Assembly (NCBI GenBank): GCA_030248195.1
Contig: JASAND010028459.1
Location: forward strand, 1-64,000
Source of the DNA: Trissonchulus latispiculum
Taxonomy: Eukaryota > Nematoda > Enoplea > Enoplida > Ironidae
Direction of reading: 5' to 3'
DNA length: 64,000 nt
The translations under genes were made by a program, and so were the position numbers. Every line of letters begins with the position of its first letter. Positions within the stretch are counted from its first letter, which is position 1. Of this stretch, positions 1 through 11,014 are shown piece by piece. The notes beneath the pieces were generated by a model. That model saw only the letters and a list, made by a program, of their open reading frames with translations. It searched no databases and was not told the origin of the DNA.

Positions 1-860
1 GCATGTGTAACTATTGTGGTAATTTGTAGTGTGAATGAGACCCCCCAAATTTACGTAAGTGGCTCCTTGGATAAACTCCTCATGGAGTGTGAGGTTTCAA
101 GGTTAGCCCCGTTTTCTAGAGTGTGAATTATGAATCAAAAGTGTGTGATTGTGAGTGTGAGTGAGGGCATACCATGTAAACCCCTTTTGTTGATAAGGGT
201 ATTGGGACTGCCAGAGTGAATGAGTAAAATGTTCAGATAGTAGGCAGGAAAAATGGGGCCAAATTGAGTAGCAATTTGGACCCAAAACCTAGATAAATTA
301 AAGTCAGTAATAATTACTGGTTGGATGTGTAATTACTGTGAAAATGCTAATTTCGGAGTGAAAACCGTAGGAATCTACATAAAGAAATGGTGGTATCTTT
401 GGCGATTTAAGCAGGTTTTGCAGCCTAGGGTCACGGTTACCACGAATTAGGTCTGCCAAATCTGTCGGATTTCCGGTCATCCGTGTAGGTTGCCCTGCGA
501 TTAGGGGACGGATGAGCCGCATTCATGGAATCCAGAAATAGCCGAATCAGGGCCGTAACAGAATAGTTTAAATTACTACGAAATTAATCCAAAATTTAGT
601 TTTATGTGGTAGACGTCCGATTAGCGGACTAGTAGTTCATTTGGTTTTTAGGTAAGATAATGTTTGCAGTCTTGTTGTATTAATTAGCGGGAGTTCTTAA
701 TAATTGGGAAATGATTGATTAGTATTGTTAGGTCTAGTTAGGATAGGGATATTAATGGTCTTGGCCTAAAATTGTCATGGGCTCACGGTCGTTACCGTAA
801 TCACTTAACTTCCCATGTCAAAGGCCAAAAGACGAGCCGAGCTAAAAAGAAAAGAAGTAG

Positions 861-932
861 ACCCGTGCTGAGATTCGAACTCAGGTTCTCTGGATTAGTA
901 GGTCCAGTGCTCATCGATTGAGCTACACGGGT
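861..932 (-). tRNA. tRNA-like cloverleaf in repeat copy A
   Basis: Read on the minus strand, the 72 nt fold as a complete cloverleaf. The 7-bp acceptor stem is ACCCGTG/CACGGGT, the D stem GCTC/GAGC, the anticodon stem CTGGA/TCCAG and the T stem CTGAG/CTCAG around loop TTCGAAT. Two features are odd. The anticodon loop has 8 nt (CCTACTAA) instead of 7, so the anticodon cannot be assigned, and the D loop (AATCGAT) lacks the usual GG. No CCA is encoded. It could be a diverged tRNA gene carried in the repeat, a tRNA mimic, or a pseudogene. The stems are perfect, which argues against free decay. Confidence 0.5.
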
Positions 933-2223
933 TACAATTAGAACAAGTTCAAGCTAGCCTATATGAGAAAGCAATTTAGCAACCCAGCACGTGTGCAGTT
1001 CAATTAGTGCATTATATGCGCAAATTATGCATATGTAGAAGCAAACTTTAATTATGTTTTTCTCACTAATTACCTAACATTTTTGGTGCTGTAAGCACAA
1101 AAATGTTCAGTTTTTCAAGCTCTACAAGAATATATAACTTTTACTCAAATTCGTGTTCTTCAAAATTCCTCCAATTTATATGCCAGTTTTGCACAAATTT
1201 AAACAAGCTCAAGTGAAAGGGTGGTAGATTGCGCGTCTATCACTCGGCTGGCTGCCAGGGTTGCCAGCGCCGGATCGAATAGCGGTTCGGCACGGTTCCC
1301 CGAGCTTCTTAGGTAGTTATGTGGAAAGTAGTTAGTTATTTAGTTCGGCTAGGTCGGTAGGTCGGTAAGTAGGGACTGCGTAGAATGGCTGCTGAGACAG
1401 TGAGTGAGTGAGTTTTTGTATTTTTGCATAGACTGAGGAAAACTAATCATGCGAAAACTCACTCACAGTCAGCCAGTTGGGTTCTATTTTAAATTAATTA
1501 GTTCATTCCCAAACCTGCAAATAAACAACTAATAGGGATCTCGCATTAAAACACCAGATAATTTTAAGTTAACATTAATATTACGTAGGCTTTAGTTAGT
1601 TAGCATAGGTAGGCATTAGTTAAGGCAATTACTACAAGTATTTAGCAAGTGACCATCTTCCAATATCAGAAATGCACCATAAAATGTCCAATTTCGTACG
1701 TGTATTTGATATAATCTCTGGGTCACGGGAAATGAACCCATTTCCTGTGACAAATCAACAAAATCAGGCCAGACATAGGCCAGAAACGTTAACATTGGCC
1801 AGTATTACTGTTTGCTCTGAAGATTGTACAAAATTTGGTCAGAATCAATGCATTTCACATCAAAATGGCCCTAGAAGGCCGGTCCGTGCAAGGAAAGGAC
1901 AAAAGCAAACGAGGTCTGAATATAGGTCGCAAACAGCACAGTTTTCGTACATTTCTCAAGATTGTTTCGTCTAGCTACAAGTTCAGTCGGGCCCAGCCGG
2001 GCCCAAGGTGGAAACCTTACGAATCAGTTCGTCCAAGCAAGAAACTACGGCAAGTTTAACTAGATTCTGAAAATACAAGCTAACAGAGGCCAGGAAGGCC
2101 CAATTGGTGACAAGAAGTTACCAGAAACAGTTAATATTGTCAACAAAGGCAATAACCAACGAATTTTCAGTCAATTCTTCAATTCACAAGTTCAATGGGG
2201 CCCAAAATGCACATTTTGGGCCT

Positions 2224-2340
2224 GGAAAGCAAAGGAACGAGTAATGGTTGCTGGGTTCGATTCCCGCACCATAATCTTGTACTAATGGGTTTTAACCCAT
2301 TTGATTCAGGTGCGGAGACGAAGCTACGCTGCTCTATCCA
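2224..2340 (+). other. Ultra-conserved block of the repeat with B-box-like motif and compound hairpin (copy A)
   Basis: This stretch of about 115 bp is identical to 10898-11014 in copy B, although flanking sequence differs at about one base in eight. It contains GGTTCGATTCC at 2254-2264, a match to the RNA polymerase III internal B box (T-arm type). This is followed by a compound hairpin at 2264-2315: CCGCACC pairs with GGTGCGG, then AATC with GATT, then AATGGGTT with AACCCATT. The upstream A-box and a terminator were not identified. It could be a Pol III promoter, a tRNA-derived module or a functional RNA domain. Confidence 0.55.
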
Positions 2341-3792
2341 AATCTGAACTGCCCGTGGATCTCATCAGTCGTGTGTCTCTCAGATAGTCGTAGTCAGTTG
2401 CTCAGTTATTGGACCGCAGAAATCCGGATCAGTTGTATCAGTCAGCCAGTCAGATAATCAGGATCAGTCAATTTTGGAAGGTACATAGACGGCCTGTATT
2501 GCCGAGTAGTGGATTGAGACAGAGACAGCGAGCGTAGCACCGCCTGATCAAAGTGGGAGGTTAAACCGGAAACCGCAAAGCTAAAACCACCTAATTCTTG
2601 GAAAAAGGACTAAAACACTATTTCTATTTTCTATCACGTTATGAATTCAACCGTTTTCGTCACCAATTTCCTGTCGGGAGGCGTTTCTCCCGTGTCTCTG
2701 GCTTAATAGCCAAACCCGATCCCGCGAAGAAGAAGAAGTCATCAGATTCTGTGAACTTTGTAGTTGTTTAAATTTCATTAACCAGGAATAAGTAAGGCAG
2801 AACCAGGAAACTCCCCACTCTATTTCCTCAAAAAGACACTTCCGTACAGTAACCCTGTCTAGGTGTTGGAGCGGACCTTCGGGAAAGCAGTGTCCAACAT
2901 TCGGGGACTCACCCATAGACCGACCCCAGGTTTTTTTCAAGTTAATAATTGTTTGTTTGTAGTTTACTGATTTGTAGTTTGATAATCCGTTTTGTAAGGA
3001 CGGATAAAGAGTCGCACAGCACAATTATATAGGCGCACGAGAAAGCATATAGGTACTTACTTAGTAGAGTGTTGGAGACAGTGTAATAGTTAGGTAATAG
3101 AGACAGAGTTTGAGAAAAGGAAGAAGAAGAAGAGGTACAAACGAACCTTGTCCCTAAACTATACATAAATTGGGTAATATTGTCCTAAATTAGGATAATA
3201 TTAATAATAACCTAAAGACGGTAACTGGCAACTCTGGTACAGTAAATTGAACACTGTACTGATCTGTAATTGTATCTGTTTTTGCACAGTTTGTAACGAC
3301 CCCTGATATTAACGCGTGTTGTATTGTAAATTGTCGTCTTGCTAAAGAGTGTACCCATCATACCTGTACTAAGTTTAATAAATAATTGGTGTGTCAGACT
3401 TTTAGAGTCTCAGAGTTTAACAGAGAGGCGCGATTGTCTCTGAAAGTCAGGCGCGTTAGCCAAAAGGATCGGATCAGGACTACTCAAGGTAAGTTCTGGT
3501 CAGGAATCAGAACATTCATCGTCAAACCAGCGGTCAAGTCAAAGCAAGTGCTGACCCCTCTTGCTGATCAGCTGGAATCCAGTGCACCAAAACGAACTCA
3601 CAAGGAAGACCCCTACAAAGGTTGGCTGCAGGGAATCTCTGATTTTGGAACACCACCTTTCGGAGATCCGGTGCCTAAGTCTACTTCGATAAGTGGACGT
3701 GCTGACCTTCCGTGTAATCAAGTGTAGAGCGACTTCTGACACTAGACCGGAGAGCAGAGCGATTTTTGACTCCGGATCCTAGCAACTTCATT

Positions 3793-4422
3793 TGACATGA
3801 AGCCGATATTTATGACCAATATTTATGACAAAGCCCAGAGGGCAGTTTTAATTTAATATATCCTTTGCTGTGAATTTGCTTCCAAATTTATTATTTATCC
3901 ATTGATTGTTTTAACTGTATTATTGAATAACCTTATTCTGGACTCAGAAACATGTAGGCAATAAAGTTTTCGAGTTTAAAAACACTGTATAATGTTAAAT
4001 ACGCCCTAGATATTGTTAAAATCGAATTTGGGGGGGTAAAAAATTTTTCGGCCTAAAATTTAGAAAAAATTCGCGAATTCGCGGAAAAAACGTTATCTCC
4101 AACTAGAAATCAACAATTTTTTCATTTTTGCTCATTTAGTCGAACAACTTGGATTTTTTTGCAAAAAATTCTAATTTTTCCAAAAAATTTCGAATTTTTA
4201 CTGATTTTGAGGCGAAATTTTCAAAATTTTGAGGGTGGGGAATGGAAAATTTAGGTGGGTGGATTTTGGGATTTGGCCATTTGGGGGTGGGGTCTGCCTC
4301 CAAAATTTTGAGGGTGTGGTCGGCACTTTTCCATTTGTGGGGAGGGGTCCCCCCACACCCTCCCTCCCGCCAGGTATATGTAATGGAAAAGGCAAAATGA
4401 ACCCTAAAAGGTACAGGGAAAA
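3793..4422. other. Non-coding spacer between repeat copies
   Basis: AT-rich sequence to about 4020, followed by T-rich and G-rich runs typical of the short DNA elements elsewhere in the window (4020-4375). I see no gene. The last eight bases are the left target duplication of the next element. Confidence 0.5.
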
Positions 4423-4844
4423 CAGGGTTTTTTTTGGTCGCGGACAAGTGTGCATTTTTTGTGCATTTTTAAAAAATAGTGTGCATTTTGGAAAAAATGT
4501 GTGCATTTTTAAAAATTGCTTATTTTGAACTATAACGTATATTTTTGGCCGTAAATTTGTATTCTACCTATTTTTGGCTTTAACTGGAATCCCACACTTT
4601 ATATAGTTAATGTTTTAATCATGATTTTAGATCTTAACTGGTTTAGCACACGTGTATACTGATATTTACTCAAATGCATAACTAACAAATTTATTAACGT
4701 ATATAGGTGTCGGGTTTTGACATCTGCAATGCAGTGAACCTATTAACTATATATATATACAAGCTAAAAATTGTGAAGAACATAAAATCAAGATAGGGTT
4801 GTCAATTTACTGCCAAATTATATACGTACTTATATATAATTATG

Positions 4845-4895
<51 letters not shown>

Positions 4896-5550
4896 CAAGA
4901 ATTTCAAAGTTCAAAGAAATTGCTGATTGATGTAGTTCAGCCCCGCTAATATCTATATAAAGAAGAAATTTGATTGAAACTCGATGCCGGGGGTCTGGGG
5001 GACGGAGTCCCTACGAAGCTGAGAATTTTTTGGAATTTTGGACACGAAAGAAATTTTTATGAACAATTTCTTACTGTTTTAATTGACTAATAAACGGAAA
5101 TGAGAGCTAGCATTGTACGCGACGAACCGTTGTAGAGGAAGAAAATGTAATGAAATCGTTTAAGAGAAATTGGCTCTCAGCCGTTTATTTTTGACGATGA
5201 AGGAACGCACAGTATATATAATAATATGTATAAATACTTACAACCTATAGCAAAAATAATTCAATAATTAATTAGTGGCTTTAGTAAAGAAGAATAAAAC
5301 AAAGTAAGGTCGTTGCGGCCATGCCATGACCGAAAAATAGTAAGGGAAGCGGGGGTCTGGGGGCGGCAGCCCCCAGCTAAAAGCTAGAGCTTTTTTTAAT
5401 ATTTTAAGCACTTTGGAAATTTTTTAGAGCATTTTGTGGTTAGCGGAAGCAAAATTTGACTGTGCATTTATGTGTGCATTTTTAAATTTGAGTGTGCATT
5501 TTGGAAAAAAAGTGTGCATATGCACAATAAAATGCACAAAAAAAACCCTG
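4423..5550. mobile_element. Non-autonomous hAT-like element, 8-bp TSD AGGGAAAA
   Basis: Terminal inverted repeats CAGGGTTTTTTTT and AAAAAAAACCCTG bound a 1128-bp element. Exact 8-bp duplications AGGGAAAA lie on both sides (4415-4422 and 5551-5558), as expected for hAT transposition. TGTGCATTTT-type motifs repeat just inside both ends, the usual place for hAT transposase-binding sites. The interior holds a (TA)n tract and a G-rich module at about 5345 shared with the element at 20328-21684. No transposase frame is present, so it must have been mobilised in trans. Confidence 0.85.
4854..4892. repeat. (TA)n microsatellite
   Basis: Uninterrupted TA dinucleotides inside the hAT-like element; a simple repeat. 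Confidence 0.9.
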
Positions 5551-8500
5551 AGGGAAAAGCTCAACTTGTGGGAGATTATGATCCTTGATGGAATTGATCT
5601 GAGTTTCTAATGTACTGGTTATGAATGGTGTGTTTGTGAAACCTTGATGTGAACTGCGAAACGTCCAAGCATTGTATAAAGTAACTGTCTTGCAGTTACC
5701 AGAGTTGCCAGTCAGTGTGAAACCCCCCAGAAACTCACTATTAGGGACATAGGTTCTAGTGTAAATAGGAAGAATAAGACAAAAATAGTTTTACGCACAC
5801 GCAGACGACACGAAAATGGAATAGAACCTTAGTGGAATGTAGTCTAAGAAAGCTTAGGTAGGCTATCAATTAGCAATGGAGGGGTCGTTACCCTTCCCGG
5901 GCCAGCAATAGGCCCTAATACGGTCTTCCGTATAATGGAGGAGTCGTTACTCTTCCCAGGCCACGAATAAGGCCTCATATTGTCAAGAAATCACTTAGAA
6001 ACAGATTAAAATAGCTGGAAATCATCAAGGGAAATAAGTTCAAAGAAAGAAGTTGTTTAATAACCAGCAATTTAACAAGAAACTTCGAGTCAAAAACGTT
6101 TCAGGCAGTTAATAAGTGCGAATATTGGAAGATGGGTCAAAATAAGGGCATAATCTGTTCATTAATAGCATGGAATAATGTTAATTAGTGTTCATAGGTG
6201 TTAATTAGGCTCAGTCTGCATTAGTTAGGTGATAATTAGTTAATTATTCATATTTTGGTCAAAATATAAGTTGGTTTTATCTGAAAGGCAATTCTCTGCT
6301 GATTCTAAAACTCCAAACCCGGTCACCTAACTCTCAATATTGCGAAAGTTATAAGTCAAAGAAGTTTTGTTTAAGTTACATTTTAATTTTGTAATATTGG
6401 CCTTGGGTGACCTTACAACAATGCGTACTCTGTGTGAGGTTACGCCCATTCATGTTCCCATTCACACCCCCAGAGCCTCTGCTGGCTCTCTCCCAGCAGA
6501 GACTTGCCTCGCAGAGAAGGATTTAACATGTACACATAGCATGAAATTACGTTCGGAGGGGGCTTAACTCCCTCCCCAATAATTCAAAGGAAAAGAAAAT
6601 AGTTAGTCTTAGGTAGTTAAGTACGTAGATTAATAATATCTAAGTTTTATTTTCTGGAAAATTACGTAGCTAATAGTATGCATATCTTTTACGCAACAAT
6701 TGCCCTTCCGTTGCCTTTCTAGCGAGACTTAGAGTCTTGGCGAGGAAGGACAATTGTTGCTGGGATCAACGGGCGGCTTCCCTTGTCTACGGCCGAAAGG
6801 TCAAGTCCAAAAAGAAAGAAAGGGGCTTGGAGACAAGGGAATGCCTAAAAATAATAAACATAAATTTTACTAAATAATACGGCCAAGTTGGCAATTAATA
6901 CTTATTTTTCCATACCCGGCCCCGAGTGGCCTTTATTTTGTACAACTCTGTTTTTAAATTCTTTTAATTTCATTTCTAGAGCCAGCAATTTCCCCTTTGG
7001 TTACCTTTACGTGGAAACCAAAAAGTCTGCAAAGTTTCCCAAAATTCAGCTTGGGAAATAAATCAAATTAGGGTCAGTTGGAGGGTAATAATTCCTTGTT
7101 CTCGTTAGTCTCCCCTCCAACGGACCAGCCGCGTGGCCAGCCCGAGTTGGGCACACGCTTTAACATAGGGAGCTTCCAGAAATTTCTGGAAGCTCCAATA
7201 AAATCAAAGAAAGTCCGACAGACAAAGCAAACACCAGTGAGCTGTCAGATTGCTGTCAGCTCACTGGAACTTTCAAATTTTCATCAGTGTTTGCTTGAGG
7301 TACGACCGAGAGAGGTCGGTTTTTCCCCCCAATCTGAGTGTACTTCCCGTTGTGCCAGCGCTTTGGCCGGGAACAAAAGTACACTTTTCCCTTGCTAGGA
7401 CGCGAGTTAGGGCCCTCCTCTGACCACCGCACGGGTCAGAGGAGATGAGCTGAGCCAACACAGCAAACACCACACGATGAGGGCCAGATGAGCGCACTAT
7501 GTTCGGCCGAAATACCACACCAGGAACGCACTTTAGGGATTTTTAAGAGGCCCTTTTGGCCTAAAAACTTCACTTTTTGCGGCATTCGGGCCTTGTCTAA
7601 AATTAACTGTCTACAACCAAGCCACGGCCTGAATGGCCTTAATTTTTATAAGGGCTTATGCCCAAATATTTTGTGTATTGATGGTTTTTGGGGTTTGCAA
7701 TTATGAATTGGGATTTTGAGTGGGGACCCACCCCTGAGTTGAGGTAGGAGGTCCCTTGGTCATGACCTCATATTAAGAACTGAGTTAATTTAGGGACTGT
7801 TTCTCCCCACAGCCGGCAATTAGGAATTGCCGGCCATATTCGCAAAAATAGGCGCTACTGAAGCTAACAATATTGTCTATAACTGTGTATTGTTATTGTG
7901 AACTATAATTGTGTGTGGTTCGGCTTACCCAAAGAAAATCAGTAGGCGTTAAAACTCAGAATCATTTTTTATTATTAATTATCAAGTTGCTTTAAAGGGA
8001 ATGGCCGAATTCCCCGTGTTAATTTAACTAATTTGAAGCTGTCCTTAGCGGAAATATGTATGTGTGATTTGTTTGTAGTAATAATTGCCTGAGCAATTAT
8101 TACTCGTTTTTTTTTGCTTCTCGCCACACCCCAGTTGCTTTCGCCTGAAGGGGTAGTGCCGGATCCAATTTTGTTGTTCTAAATGGGAGAAATGGCTAAG
8201 AGCCGGCACTGAATAATTGCTGTCTGCAATTATCCGAGGCGTCATCAAGGCTACTGCCGCAGCAGAAGTGAACACGCTACCTGATGGGCATTCGTGCTCA
8301 CCCATTGACTCCACCATGAAGGGTTTCCCCTCCAAGGCGGCCAATTCCTTGCAAAACTCGGAAATTACATAAGTAACTATATTAGGGAGGGAGGGTTGGA
8401 TTCTGGTGCGGCTGCGCCATAGTTTTTTGGCAAAAATCGACAACTGGAGCCGACAGGCACCAGACATATTACTCGTTCCGCTTTTAATTCAAACTAACCA

Positions 8501-9527
8501 AGGTTTCCAAAAATCCAACAAAAATTTTCTTTCATCAAAGTTATCAAACTTCCAAAGTCCAAAAACAAAATACTGGAAGAGGTTAATCAAAATTAATCCG
8601 GAATTAGGACCAAGAATATGCATACTACAGGTAGGTAGGTCTCGTTAGGGAGTAGTTAGGACGTATTATGTCTGTGTAATCATCTGTGTTAATAGTATTG
8701 TAATCTGTAGTGTGAATGAGACCCCCCAAATTTACGTAAGTGGCTCCTTGAGTAAACCCCTCATAGAGCGTGAGGTTTCAAGGCTAGCCCTGTTTTGTAG
8801 AGTGTAAGTTATGAATCAAAATTGTATGATTGTGAGTGTGAATGAGGGCATACCATGTAAACCCCCTTGTCTGATAAGGGTATTGGGACTGCCAGAGTGA
8901 ATGAGTAAAATGTTCAGATAGTAGGCAGGAAAGTGGGCCAAATTGAGTAGCAATTTGGACCCAAAATTAGGATAAATTATCATCAGTAATGTCTGTTGGT
9001 TGGATGTGTAATCGCCGTAAAAGTGCTAATTTTGGAGTAAAAGTCGTAGAAATGTGTATAGGAAATAAAGGTGATTTTGGCGATTTAGGCAGGTTTGGCA
9101 GTCTAGGGTCACGGGGACCCCCAATTAGGTCTGCCAAACCTGCTGGAATTCCGGTCATCCGTGTAAGTTGCCCTGCGATTAGGGGACGGATGGGCCGCAT
9201 TCACGGAATCCTGAATTAGCCGAAACAGGACCAGAATAGAACAGTTTAAACTATTACGAAATTAATCCAAAAACTTAGTTTTATATGGGAGACATCTGAT
9301 TAGCGGACTGGTGATTTAGTTAGTTCTAGGTAGGAAAATGTTAGACTAGTCTTGTTGTATTAATTAGCTGAAGTTGTTAATAATTGGGAAATAGTTGGGC
9401 TTAGTTAAGAGAGGGGTATTAATGGGCTTGGTTTAAAACTAGCATGGGGTCACGGTCGTTACCGTAATCACATAAAGTCCCATGTAAGAGGCCAAAAGAC
9501 GGGCCAAACTAAAAGGAAAAGAAGTAG

Positions 9528-9600
9528 ACCCGTGCTGAGGTTCGAACTCAGGACCTCTGGATTAATAGATCCAGTGCTCATCCATTTGAGCTACACGGGT
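9528..9600 (-). tRNA. tRNA-like cloverleaf in repeat copy B
   Basis: Homologous to the cloverleaf at 861-932. All four stems are unchanged: acceptor ACCCGTG/CACGGGT, D GCTC/GAGC, anticodon CTGGA/TCCAG and T CTGAG/CTCAG. The D loop (AAATGGAT) contains GG, as in genuine tRNAs. The anticodon loop again has 8 nt (TCTATTAA), so the decoding identity is ambiguous. All differences from the other copy lie in loops or the variable region, which suggests the fold is maintained. Confidence 0.55.
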
Positions 9601-10897
9601 TATAATTAGAACACGTTTAAGCCAGCCTATATAAGGAAGCAATTTAGCAACCCAGCGTGTGTGCATTTTAATTAATACATTAGATGTGCTAATTATGCAT
9701 ATGTAGGAACAAACTTTAATTAGGTTTTTCTCACTATTTACTTAACATTTTTTGGTGCTGTAAGCACAAAAAATGTTCAGTTTTTCAAGCTCTACAAGAA
9801 TATATAATTTTTACCTAAATTCGTTTTCATCAAAATTTCGTTAATTTATATGCCAGTTTTGCACGAACGCAATTATGTGCTCGTGTGAAAGGGTGGTAGT
9901 TTGCGCGACTTCCGCTCGGCTGGCTGCTGGGGTTGCCAGCACCGGATCGAATAGCGGTTCGGCACGTCCCCTGTTAGGGCACTAGGATAAGGGGTAGGTA
10001 GATTTAGAAGCAGATGTAGTTCGGTAGGTCGGTAAGTAGGGACTGCGTAGAATGGCTGCTGAGACAGTGAGTGAGTGAGTTTTGCCTTTTTGCTTAAACT
10101 AACTAAAACTAATACATGCAAAAACTCACTCACAGCCAGCCAGTAGGTTTTATTTTAAGTCTGTTATTTCAGTCCCAAACCTGCAAATAAATAATTACTA
10201 AGGACTTTATGTTAAAACACCAGGTAATTGTAAGTTAACGCTAATATTACGTAGGCTTTAGTTAGTTAGCATAAGTAGGTAGGTAGGCATTAGTTTAGGG
10301 CAATTATTATAAATACTTAACAAATGACCATCTTCCAATATCAGCAATGCACCATAAAACGTCCAGTTTCGTACATGTAATTGATGTAATCTTTGGGTCA
10401 CGGGAAATGAACCCATTTCCCGTGACAAATCAACAAAATCAGGCCAAACACAGGCCGAAAATACTAATATTAGTCAGTATTATGGTTTGCTCTATAGATT
10501 GTGCTAAATTTGGTCAGAATCAACGCAATTTACACCAAAATGGCCCTAGAAGGCCGGTCTGTGCAAGGAACGGACCAAAAGCAAAAGAAGTCTGAATATA
10601 GGTCGCAAACAGCACAGTTTTTGTACATGTCTCAAGAACATTTCGTGTAATTATCAGTTCAGTTAGGTCCAGCCGGGCCCAAGGTGGAAAACTTACGAAT
10701 CACTTCGTACGAGCCGAATTTGCGGCAAGTTTAGCTAAATTCTGATAATACCAGTTAGCAGAGGCCAGGAAGGCCCAATTGGTGACAGGAAGTTACCAGA
10801 AACGGTTAATATTGCCAAACCGGCAATAACCAACGGTTTTTAGTCAATTCTTCAAGTTACAAGTTCAAATGGGGCCCAAAAGGCACATTTTGGGCCA

Positions 10898-11014
10898 GGA
10901 AAGCAAAGGAACGAGTAATGGTTGCTGGGTTCGATTCCCGCACCATAATCTTGTACTAATGGGTTTTAACCCATTTGATTCAGGTGCGGAGACGAAGCTA
11001 CGCTGCTCTATCCG
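10898..11014 (+). other. Ultra-conserved block with B-box-like motif and compound hairpin (copy B)
   Basis: Identical to 2224-2340 of copy A, including the B-box match at 10928-10938 and the three nested stems at 10938-10989. It is the best-conserved segment shared by the two copies. Confidence 0.55.

Larger units (their letters stand above)
1..3792. repeat. Structured non-coding repeat, copy A (left side cut by window edge)
   Basis: From about position 28 to 3792 this stretch aligns co-linearly with 8707-12476, roughly 85-90% identical by eye. Both copies stop at the same point, just after AGCAACTTCATT. No long reading frame is shared by the copies. What is shared is a series of stem-loops: 259-279, 1076-1107, 1722-1751, 2199-2222, 2264-2315 and 3176-3202, plus a tRNA-like cloverleaf at 861-932. 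The last 500 bp (3292-3792) begin TGTAACGACCCC and contain an AATAAA at about 3380, so they resemble an LTR or a polyadenylated 3' end. No primer-binding site or protein domain was seen. The class is unknown. A non-autonomous retroelement (LARD-like) or a structured RNA gene duplicated with its flanks are the main alternatives. Confidence 0.8.

Noticed and set aside
1672..1974. Short frames in the structured repeat (also 3386-3727, 10347-10595, 11929-12360)
   Set aside because: Frames start or stop at different places in the two copies because of indels, and substitutions do not favour silent sites by eye.
2254..2315. Circularly permuted tRNA gene (CCGCACC before GGTGCGG with a T-arm-like motif)
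   Set aside because: The T stem does not pair properly with the acceptor arrangement, and no D arm or anticodon arm can be drawn. Kept only as a conserved hairpin with a B-box match.
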